From Tsukamurella paurometabola (lineage in GTDB: Bacteria > Actinomycetota > Actinomycetes > Mycobacteriales > Mycobacteriaceae): a stretch of 64,000 nt of DNA. Below the pieces are notes generated by a model. It was not told the DNA's origin. It did not search any database and worked only from the letters and a program-made list of their open reading frames with translations. Made by a program: the position numbers and the translations under genes. Location of the stretch: assembly GCF_900631615.1 (NCBI RefSeq), contig NZ_LR131273.1, positions 496,001 to 560,000 of the forward strand, given 5' to 3'. Positions 57,573 to 64,000 of the stretch are shown here, one piece after another. The first letter of the stretch is position 1; every line of letters begins with the position of its first letter.

Positions 57573-60140
57573 ATGCCGAAGGGGCAGTTGCGCGTCTACC
57601 TGGGCGCCGCGCCCGGGGTGGGCAAGACCTACGCCATGCTCACCGAGGGCGCGCGCCGCGCCTCCCGCGGCACGTCCGTGGTGGTCGGCTACGTGGAGAC
57701 CCACGGGCGGCCGCAGACGGAGGCACAGGTCCAGGGCCTGCGGGTGATCCCCCGGCGGCGGGTCGAGTACCGCGGCGCGGTACTCGAGGAGATGGACGTC
57801 GACGCGGTGATCGCCGCGCATCCGACGGTGGTCCTCGTCGACGAGCTCGCGCACACGAACGCCCCCGGCTCGAAGAACTCCAAGCGCTGGCAGGACATCG
57901 CCGAGCTGCTCGACGCCGGGATCACCGTGATCACCACGGTGAACATCCAGCACCTCGAGTCCCTGGGCGACGTGGTCGAGTCGATCACCGGCGTGCGGCA
58001 GCGCGAGACGATCCCCGACACCGTGGTCCGCCGCGCCGAGCAGGTGCAACTCGTCGACATGACGCCCGAGGCGCTGCGGCGGCGCATGGCGCACGGCAAC
58101 ATCTACCACCCGTCGAAGGTCGACGCCGCGCTCTCCCACTTCTTCCGCGTCGGCAACCTCACGGCGCTGCGGGAGCTCGCGCTGCTGTGGCTCGCCGACC
58201 GCGTGGACGAGCGGCTCGAGCAGTACCGCTCCGAGCAGGGCATCTCGGCGGCGTGGCCCACCCGCGACCGCACCGTCGTCGCGCTCACCGGCGGGCCCGA
58301 GGGCGGGACGCTGCTGCGCCGCGGCGCCCGGATCGCGGCCAGGGGCGCGGGCGGCGAGCTGCGGGCGGTGTACGTGGCGCGCAGCGACGGACTGTCGGGT
58401 GCCTCCCCCGCCGCGCTGACGCAGCTGCGGCAGCTCACCGAGTCGCTGGGCGGCACCTTCCAGATCGTCACCGGCGACGACGTGGCCGCCGCGATCCTGC
58501 AGTACGCGACGTCGGTGAACGCGTCCCGCATCATCCTCGGCAAGTCGCGGCACCGCGCGCTGACCTCGCTAGTGCGGTGGCCGGTCTCGGACGCGGTGAT
58601 CGAGGGTTCCGGCGACATCGACGTGCAGGTGGTGACGCACGAGCGGGCCGCGGGCGCCGGCCGCCGCCGGCTGCTCCCCCGCATCGACGGCCCGGATCCC
58701 GCGCTGCTCGGCCGGCGGCGCACCGTCGCGGGCTGGGCGCTGGCGATCGCCGGGCCGGTGATCCTCACGGCGCTGCTCGCGCAGACCCGGCAGTGGCATT
58801 CGCTGCCCACCGAGCTGATGCTGTTCCTCATGCTGACGGTGGCGGTGGCCCTCGTCGGCGGTATCCGCCCGGCGGTGCCCGCGGCGCTCCTCGGTTCGGT
58901 GCTGCTCAACTACTACTTCGCGCCGCCGCTCTACACGTTCACGGTGGCGTCGGGCGAGAACGTCTTCGCGGTGGCGATGTTCGTGCTGACGGCGATCGCG
59001 GTGGCGTCGGTGGTGTCGCTGGCCGCCCGGCAGACCGCGCGGGCCGCGCGGGCGCGCGCCGAGGCGGACGTGCTCAGCGGCCTGGCGGACACCCTGCTCG
59101 CGGCCGAGAGCGCCGACGAGGAGATCCCGGCCCTGCTGGACGAGGCCATCGTGACCTTCGGGCTGCGCGGCGCCTCGCTGCTGCGGCGCGACGACGCCGA
59201 CTCCCCCTGGCAGCTGGTGGCGGGGCGGCGCGAGTCGCCCCTCACGCCGGAGGACGGCACGGACGCCGCGATGGTCGGCGACACCGTCGCGCTCGTGGTC
59301 GACGGCGACCGCCTCAGCGCCTCCGAGCACGGCCTGCTCGTCGCGTTCGCGGCGCACGCGGCGGCGCGGCTGGACCGGGAGGCGCTCAGCGCCGAGGCGA
59401 AGCAGGCCCGGGCCCTCGCCGAGGGCAACCGGGCGCGGACCGCCCTGCTCAGCGCGGTCTCGCACGACCTGCGGACGCCGCTGGCCGGGATCAAGGCCGC
59501 GGTCTCGTCGCTGCGCAGCGACGACGTGGAGTGGTCCGACGAGGACGAGGCCGAACTGCTCGCGACGATCGAGGAGAGCGCCGACCGCCTGGACTCGCTC
59601 GTGGGGAACCTGCTCGACATGTCGCGCCTGCAGTCCGATTCGCTGACGCTGCTCACCCGCGAGGTGGGGATCGAGGAGGTGCTGCCCGCCATCTGGACCG
59701 CACTCCCCGACGCCGACCTGGCGTTCGACTTCGCCTGCGACGACACGGATGCGACGCCCACGGCGCTCGCGGATCCCGGCCTGCTGGAGCGGGTGCTGGC
59801 GAATCTCGTGGAGAACGCCGTGCGGCATTCGCGCGGTGGCCCCGTCACCGTCGGCGTCTCCGGTGTGCACACCCCGGACGGGGACCGGCTGCAGGTGCAC
59901 GTCCGCGACCACGGTCCGGGCGTGCCGCAGGAGCAGCGCGAGGCGATGTTCAAGCCCTTCCAGCGGATGGGCGACGCCCCGGCGGGCAACGGTATCGGGC
60001 TGGGGCTCGCGGTCGCCCGCGGGCTCACCGAGGCGATGGGCGGCACACTCACGGCGGAGGACACCCCGGGCGGTGGCCTGACGATGATCGTGGACCTGCC
60101 CGCCGCGCAGCCGGTGTCGAGTGATGAGGTGATCTCGTGA
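57573..60140 (+). CDS. kdpD: Osmosensitive K+ channel sensor kinase KdpD
   Basis: Histidine kinase of 855 residues that senses low K+ or turgor. N-terminal KdpD domain with Walker A GAAPGVGKTYAM near residue 10 and DELAHTNAPGS near 90; a Usp-like domain about 230-350; four close membrane spans about 385-490 (DUF4118); a GAF-like part; then the kinase with SAVSHDLRTPLAGI (phospho-His near 630) and ATP lid NGIGLGLAVARGL near 810. ATG at 57573 has AGGAGG before it. Coupled to kdpE by a GTGA overlap. Confidence 0.97.
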   Translation: MPKGQLRVYLGAAPGVGKTYAMLTEGARRASRGTSVVVGYVETHGRPQTEAQVQGLRVIPRRRVEYRGAVLEEMDVDAVIAAHPTVVLVDELAHTNAPGSKNSKRWQDIAELLDAGITVITTVNIQHLESLGDVVESITGVRQRETIPDTVVRRAEQVQLVDMTPEALRRRMAHGNIYHPSKVDAALSHFFRVGNLTALRELALLWLADRVDERLEQYRSEQGISAAWPTRDRTVVALTGGPEGGTLLRRGARIAARGAGGELRAVYVARSDGLSGASPAALTQLRQLTESLGGTFQIVTGDDVAAAILQYATSVNASRIILGKSRHRALTSLVRWPVSDAVIEGSGDIDVQVVTHERAAGAGRRRLLPRIDGPDPALLGRRRTVAGWALAIAGPVILTALLAQTRQWHSLPTELMLFLMLTVAVALVGGIRPAVPAALLGSVLLNYYFAPPLYTFTVASGENVFAVAMFVLTAIAVASVVSLAARQTARAARARAEADVLSGLADTLLAAESADEEIPALLDEAIVTFGLRGASLLRRDDADSPWQLVAGRRESPLTPEDGTDAAMVGDTVALVVDGDRLSASEHGLLVAFAAHAAARLDREALSAEAKQARALAEGNRARTALLSAVSHDLRTPLAGIKAAVSSLRSDDVEWSDEDEAELLATIEESADRLDSLVGNLLDMSRLQSDSLTLLTREVGIEEVLPAIWTALPDADLAFDFACDDTDATPTALADPGLLERVLANLVENAVRHSRGGPVTVGVSGVHTPDGDRLQVHVRDHGPGVPQEQREAMFKPFQRMGDAPAGNGIGLGLAVARGLTEAMGGTLTAEDTPGGGLTMIVDLPAAQPVSSDEVIS

Positions 60141-60811
60141 CGTTCGTTCTGGTGGTCGACGATGAACCCGCGATCCTGCGGACCCTGCGGATCAACCTCA
60201 AGGCCCGCGGCTACGAGGTGGAGACGGCGTCCGACGGTCGCTCGGCGCTGCAGATCGCGCGGGAGCGGACGCCCGACGTGGTTGTTCTCGACCTGGGCCT
60301 GCCCGACCTCGACGGCACCGCGGTGCTCGCCAAGCTGCGGGAGTTCTGCACGTCGCCGGTGATCGTGCTCTCGGCGCGGCACGGCAGCGACGACAAGGTG
60401 GAATCGCTGGACATCGGCGCCGACGATTACGTGACCAAGCCTTTCGCGATGGACGAGTTCCTCGCCCGCGTGCGCGCACAGGTCCGGCGGACGGGCCTCG
60501 TCGACGCCCCGGCCCCCGCGAAGACCGAGGCCTTCGAGGTGAACTTCGAAGCCCGGACGGTGACCCGCGACGGCGCGACGGTGCGCCTCACCCCGACCGA
60601 GTGGAAGATCGTGGACGTGCTGGTCCGCAACGCCGACCGCCTCGTCTCGCAGCAGACCCTGCTGCACGAGGTGTGGGGGCCGTCGTACTCGCGCGAGACC
60701 AACTACCTGCGGGTGTACATGGCGCAGCTGCGCCGCAAGCTGGAGCCGGACCCGTCCCACCCGCGCTACTTCGTCACCGAGCCGGGGATGGGCTACCGCT
60801 TCATCCCGTAG
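60137..60811 (+). CDS. kdpE: Response regulator KdpE
   Basis: OmpR-type regulator of 224 residues that turns on kdpFABC. Receiver domain with DDEPAIL near residue 7, phospho-acceptor Asp in VVLDLGLPDLDG near 51 and Lys in DYVTKPFAMDEF near 103. Winged-helix DNA-binding domain about 125-224 (RLTPTEWKIVDVLVRNADRL, YLRVYMAQLRRKLEPDP). GTG at 60137. Its last 11 bases overlap the convergent gene that ends at 60801. Confidence 0.97.
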   Translation: MTFVLVVDDEPAILRTLRINLKARGYEVETASDGRSALQIARERTPDVVVLDLGLPDLDGTAVLAKLREFCTSPVIVLSARHGSDDKVESLDIGADDYVTKPFAMDEFLARVRAQVRRTGLVDAPAPAKTEAFEVNFEARTVTRDGATVRLTPTEWKIVDVLVRNADRLVSQQTLLHEVWGPSYSRETNYLRVYMAQLRRKLEPDPSHPRYFVTEPGMGYRFIP

Positions 60812-61805
60812 CGCCCGGGCGGCGGGCACGGTTCGGGAGCGTGGCGTACATCCCGCCGGGTACGACGGTGCTCCTGCCGCGCGACTCTCCGATTCTGTCC
60901 GGAACGGACACCACGGTGCCGAGGACGTCGAACGCGCGGGCGCGGGCCGCGCCCAGGTCTGTCTCGGCCGATGTGGCTGCCGCGACCGGTCGCGCGCCGC
61001 GCGCGGCGCGGTGGTGGGCGGCGCCGAGTTCGCCGACCAGCGGCGCGAGCTCCCGCGCGACCGCGCCGAAGGCGGCCGCCGCCGCGGCGCCCCCGGTCGC
61101 GTCGAGGTCGAAGACGCGGGCGATGGTCCGACCCAGGGATTCCGCCCACGTCGCCTCCGCGAGCGCGAGCCACGCCGCGACCTCCGGCCGCTCCTCCCGC
61201 AGGTCGAGGATCCAGGGAAGGTTCGCCGCCCACCCGGTCGCGACGAGGTGTCCGGTGAGCACCACGTGCAGGTCGTGGAGGAGGTCGCGGAGCGCTATCG
61301 GTTCCGGCGAGGTGCGAGCGAGGTCCCCGAGGGGATCGTCAAGGCCGGCGTCGGTGAAGAACGCCGCGTCCGGCCACGTGTCGTCGGTGCGCCCGTCCTC
61401 GCAAGCGCACCACGCCGGTCGGCCCCGCGGGTCGCGCGCGGGAATGCCGTTCTCGCAGCGGCAGTCGTCGACGACGGCCGACGCTGAGTCGGCCTCCGGC
61501 CCGCTCGGCCACACCGGGCCCTCGGTGCGCCGCGGGCGCGGGGCGAGCACGGCGCGCACCGCGTCGGCGGGCTCCGGCAGCCACCACGGCGTTCCGAACA
61601 GGAGCCGCGCGGTGTTGCCGTACTTCCGGCGCAGCGTGCGCTCGGAGACCCGCTCCTCGCCCGGGAGGCGCAGGCGGCGCGCGAGCTCCGTCAAGGTCGC
61701 GCCGTCGAGTCCGTCGCGTGCGACCAACTCGAGCCCGACCCGCACCGCCGCCGCATGGAGCGCCCGATCGCGCAGCGGCATCACCCGTTCCTGGAAGTTC
61801 TGCAT
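60801..61805 (-). CDS. TetR-like regulator with CxC-x15-CxC motif
   Basis: Protein of 334 residues. The N-terminal part (ALHAAAVRVGLELVARDGLD, then LTELARRLRL and SERTLRRKYGNTARLLF) is a TetR-type helix-turn-helix. Near residue 114 follows CRC, 15 residues, then CAC near 132-134, in a loop rich in Arg, Gly and Asp, a likely zinc or redox site. The C-terminal 170 residues are helical (VATGWAANLPWILDL, VAAWLALAEATWAESLGRTI). At the end the frame reads through half of a palindromic repeat. ATG at 61805 (MQNFQERV) is preferred to the longer frame. Target unknown; kdp is the neighbour but convergent. Confidence 0.65.
   Translation of the reverse strand: MQNFQERVMPLRDRALHAAAVRVGLELVARDGLDGATLTELARRLRLPGEERVSERTLRRKYGNTARLLFGTPWWLPEPADAVRAVLAPRPRRTEGPVWPSGPEADSASAVVDDCRCENGIPARDPRGRPAWCACEDGRTDDTWPDAAFFTDAGLDDPLGDLARTSPEPIALRDLLHDLHVVLTGHLVATGWAANLPWILDLREERPEVAAWLALAEATWAESLGRTIARVFDLDATGGAAAAAAFGAVARELAPLVGELGAAHHRAARGARPVAAATSAETDLGAARARAFDVLGTVVSVPDRIGESRGRSTVVPGGMYATLPNRARRPGATG
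60883..60910. repeat. Half copy of the 59-bp hairpin family
   Basis: GACTCTCCGATTCTGTCCG differs by one base from the arm of the copies at 51647 and 61930. It is followed by GAACGGACA, so a short palindrome TGTCCG-GAA-CGGACA forms. The second long arm is missing. It lies inside the 3' end of the leftward 60801-61805 gene and supplies codons for it. Confidence 0.7.
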
Positions 61806-61929
61806 GGCTCCCCCCGAAGTCCACGTGCCGCTGGTCACGGTACGACCATGGGCCACCGACCGGGCGAGGACCGCGAAATACGCGGCGCCGACGAGGTCGA
61901 GCCGCAAGGGTACAGTGCGCCGATCCGCG

Positions 61930-61988
61930 GACTCTCGGATTCTGTCCGTTTCGGACCGGATGTCCGAAACGGACAGGATCCGAGAGTC
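61930..61988. repeat. 59-bp hairpin element, copy 2
   Basis: Two 27-base arms starting GACTCTCGGATTCTGTCCG with a single mismatch, around a five-base loop (CGGAT). Same length and nearly the same arm as 51647-51705, ten kilobases away. It lies between the end of the sigma factor gene and the start of the CxC regulator gene, both leftward. It is followed by no T tract. Confidence 0.92.
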
Positions 61989-62049
61989 GACCAGAAGACG
62001 GCCACGCTCCTCTCGCAGCGGCTCGGGCGGGGCCGGCGCAGCCCCTGAT

Positions 62050-63024
62050 TCAGCGCAGCTCGGCCGGCCCCAGCGATGCGGGCAGACCGGCGAGCGCGAA
62101 CAGCTCCGCCGGGTCGAGGAAGGCGGAGACGTGGGTGAGCGCGCCGTCGGTGAACGTCAGCACGTCCATTTGGAAGGGGAACCAGACATCTGCGCCGGGA
62201 TCGCGCAGGTACATCGCCGCGGCGGGCAGGCCGTTGCACACCGTCGGGATCATCCGCAGATCGCCGGCGACCTGCGCCGGGCACTGCGTGCGCGAGAGCT
62301 CGCCGATGGCCTCCGCACCGCGGTACCAGCCCGGGATCGGGGGCATCTCCCACGTGGCGTCGGCGGCGAGGATGCGCACCACCCCGTCGATGTCGTGCCG
62401 CTCGAAGGCGGCGCAGAACTCGTCCCACACCTGCTTCTCGCGCTCATCCAGCTCTGCGGCCTTCCGGCCGTCGCGGGCGGCACCGTCGCCGATGGACGCC
62501 CGGGCCCGCTGCAGCGCGCTGTTCGCGGACGCCACGGTGGTCTCCAGCGCCGCCGCGGTCTCGGCGGCCGAGAACTCGAGGACGTCGCGCAGGATCAGCG
62601 CGGCCCGCTGCTTGGCGGGCAGCACCTGCAGCGCCGCGACCATCGCGAGCCCGATGCCCTCCCGGGCGACGGCGGCCTCCCCCGGATCGCCGAGCGCGGC
62701 GTCCGGGAGCGGCTGCAGCCACAGGACCTCGGTCGACGGCGCGACCGGCTCCAGCGGGTTGGACGGTTCGCCGCCGAGCCCGACGGGCAGCACCCGCCGG
62801 GCCTTCGCGGCCGAGAGGCACACGTTGGTGGCGATCGTGTACATCCACGTGCGCACCGAACTCCGGCCCTCGAAACGGTGGAACGCCTTCCACGCGCGGA
62901 GATAGGTCTCCTGCACGAGGTCCTCCGCATCGGACGCGGAGCCCGACATGCGGTAGCAGTGCGCCAGCAGCTCGGCGCGCAGCGGCGCGGTGACCTCGTC
63001 GAAGCCGGTGTCGGTGACCGTCAT
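62050..63024 (-). CDS. sigG: ECF sigma factor, SigG-like with SnoaL domain
   Basis: RNA polymerase sigma factor of 324 residues. Region 2 is AELLAHCYRMSGSASDAEDL near residue 15 with TYLRAWKAFHRF; region 4 is LPAKQRAALILRDVLEFSAA near 145. The last 130 residues are an NTF2/SnoaL domain (EMPPIPGWYRGAEAIGE, VLTFTDGALTHVSAFLDP), which in such sigma factors controls activity instead of an anti-sigma protein. The closest mycobacterial type is SigG, tied to DNA damage. The VOC gene lies two bases upstream on the same strand. The gene symbol is a family-level call. Confidence 0.85.
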   Translation of the reverse strand: MTVTDTGFDEVTAPLRAELLAHCYRMSGSASDAEDLVQETYLRAWKAFHRFEGRSSVRTWMYTIATNVCLSAAKARRVLPVGLGGEPSNPLEPVAPSTEVLWLQPLPDAALGDPGEAAVAREGIGLAMVAALQVLPAKQRAALILRDVLEFSAAETAAALETTVASANSALQRARASIGDGAARDGRKAAELDEREKQVWDEFCAAFERHDIDGVVRILAADATWEMPPIPGWYRGAEAIGELSRTQCPAQVAGDLRMIPTVCNGLPAAAMYLRDPGADVWFPFQMDVLTFTDGALTHVSAFLDPAELFALAGLPASLGPAELR

Positions 63025-63025
63025 G

Positions 63026-63445
63026 TCAGCCCTGCGCGCCCTCGGGATCGCCCGCGGCGGCCGCAGGATCCATCCACATGATCTCCCAGCCGTGGCCGTC
63101 GGGGTCGTCGAAGGCGCGGCCGTACATGAAGCCGTGGTCCTCCGAGCGGCCCTCCTTACCGCCGGCGGCGACGGCCCGGTTCACGATCTCGTCGACCTCC
63201 TCGCGGCTCTCCGCGCTGAGCGCGATGAGGGTCTCCTTGACGCCCGGCGCGGCGGTGGTGGACTCGTGGAAGGTGCCGAAGAAATCGGTTTTGAGCAGCA
63301 TCGCAGCGATGTTCTCGCCGAGTTCCACGGCGACGGCGTTCTCGTCGCTGAACTGCTCGTTGATGGTGTAGCCCACGGCGGTGAAGAAGTCGCGCGAGCG
63401 CTGGATATCAGCGATGGGCAGGTTCACGAAGATCATCTTGTGCAT
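63026..63445 (-). CDS. VOC family (glyoxalase-like) protein
   Basis: Protein of 139 residues with the paired beta-alpha-beta units of the vicinal oxygen chelate fold: MIFVNLPIADIQRSRDFFTA at the start, VELGENIAAMLLKTDFFGTF in the middle and GRAFDDPDGHGWEIMWMDP at the end. The late HGWEIMW carries the usual metal ligand Glu. It belongs to the group of glyoxalase-like proteins that travel with SigG-type sigma factors. It is the first gene of the sigma operon. Substrate unknown. Confidence 0.88.
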   Translation of the reverse strand: MHKMIFVNLPIADIQRSRDFFTAVGYTINEQFSDENAVAVELGENIAAMLLKTDFFGTFHESTTAAPGVKETLIALSAESREEVDEIVNRAVAAGGKEGRSEDHGFMYGRAFDDPDGHGWEIMWMDPAAAAGDPEGAQG

Positions 63446-63562
63446 GGCGTCGCTCCTGGGGTCTGCGGCATCCGCTCTCGAACACCGTCACATGGTTAGA
63501 CGGGCCTCGTCACCGGAACTCATCGGTCCCGCCGAAAATTTTTTCCGCCGGGCCTCCGGGGG

Positions 63563-64000
63563 TTACCCCCGCAGCGCCCCGTCGAGGATCTCCAGCCCCT
63601 CGTCGATCTCGGTGTCGGAGGCCGTGAGCGGCGGCGCGATCCGGAAGATCGAGCCCATGCCCGGCAGCTGCACCACGTTCATGTGCAGGCCGCGGTCGTA
63701 GCAGCGCTGCGTGACCGCCAGGCCCAGCTCGTTCGCCGGCTCCTTCGACTCGCGGTCGCGGACCAGCTCGATGCCCTGCATGAGGCCGCGGCCGCGCACG
63801 TCGCCGATGGCCTCGTGGCGCTGCGCCAGCTCGTCGAGCCCGGCGCGCAGCCGCGCCCCGCGGGCGGCGACGTCCCGCGCGACGCCGTCGGCGGCCCCGT
63901 CGCCCAGCACGTCCAGCACCGTCGTCGCGACGGCCGCGACCATCGGGTCGCTGACGTGCGTGGTGAAGAACAGGAATCCCCGCTCGTGGCAGACCCGCTC
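63563..64000 (-). CDS. Class III aminotransferase (5' end outside window)
   Basis: C-terminal 145 residues of a PLP-dependent class III (omega) aminotransferase. FFTTHVSDPMVAAVATTVLD is the helix after the PLP lysine region; then IGDVRGRGLMQGIELVRDRE and IFRIAPPLTASDTEIDEGLE, all family marks. The THVSDP sequence is like the 2,2-dialkylglycine decarboxylase and 4-aminobutyrate group. The Lys itself lies beyond the right edge. The gene ends with TAA at 63563; the 117-bp gap to the VOC gene holds a run of T and A near 63534 and no gene. Confidence 0.85.
   Translation of the reverse strand, partial: ERVCHERGFLFFTTHVSDPMVAAVATTVLDVLGDGAADGVARDVAARGARLRAGLDELAQRHEAIGDVRGRGLMQGIELVRDRESKEPANELGLAVTQRCYDRGLHMNVVQLPGMGSIFRIAPPLTASDTEIDEGLEILDGALRG

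Noticed and set aside
63528-63556. Palindromic terminator around the AAAATTTTTT run
   Set aside because: CCGCCG occurs on both sides as a direct repeat, not an inverted one, so no hairpin forms.

Overview
The window is chromosomal DNA from a high-GC actinobacterium of the order Mycobacteriales. The evidence is a conserved core in the gene order glmU-prs-rplY-pth-ispE-ksgA-rpfB-tatD-metG-pabB-rsmI-pmt, with a tetR-mfd-mazG-lpqU block beside it. This is the gene set found in Mycobacterium tuberculosis around Rv1002c-Rv1022, run in the opposite direction here, with the mfd block turned towards glmU and many genes inserted. A resuscitation-promoting factor, a protein O-mannosyltransferase, an F420-type LLM oxidoreductase and a lipoprotein transglycosylase fit this order. 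Tsukamurella or a close relative is my inference and is not proven.

Layout. 1-7.5 kb: partial secreted lipase, a DUF1761 membrane protein divergent from a TetR regulator across two tandem operators, then mfd-mazG-lpqU (repair, nucleotide clean-up, wall). 7.5-11.2 kb: a leftward stress-type cluster (57-aa membrane protein, CsbD, DoxX with amphipathic repeats, unknown protein), a MerR regulator, small secreted and membrane proteins, a pyrimidine-dimer glycosylase and a tRNA-Gln. 11.4-13.8 kb: glmU-prs. 13.8-26.4 kb: accessory block with arsC, LysR, NAD formate dehydrogenase, FUSC protein, a DyP peroxidase/encapsulin pair followed by an unusual Clp ATPase and two tiny overlapping genes, a diguanylate cyclase, and three small-molecule enzymes. 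26.6-30 kb: rplY-pth-GNAT and prfC. 30-39.8 kb: TetR/HD gene pair, thioesterase, LysE exporter, an acyl-CoA hydrolase, an ABC-F ATPase and a copper P-type ATPase cluster behind two CsoR-like boxes. 39.9-49.8 kb: the core ispE-ksgA-rpfB-tatD-metG and pabB-rsmI, with pmt to 51.4 kb. 51.8-60.8 kb: MFS transporter and a complete kdpFABCDE potassium system. 60.8-64 kb: a TetR-like regulator with a CxC/CxC motif, a SigG-type ECF sigma factor with a VOC protein, and a partial class III aminotransferase.

Most striking are three families of compact palindromic repeats: an 81-bp element in two inverted copies 32 kb apart, a 59-bp hairpin element in two full copies plus a half copy, and a 77-bp hairpin beside one 81-bp copy. 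The best candidate for a little-described system is the compartment/chaperone module at 18.1-22.8 kb. It holds an encapsulin nanocompartment with a tagged peroxidase cargo, then a Clp ATPase in which I see no ClpP-binding loop, then two proteins of 34 and 53 residues joined by ATGA overlaps. No rRNA, CRISPR array, phage or complete insertion sequence was seen.
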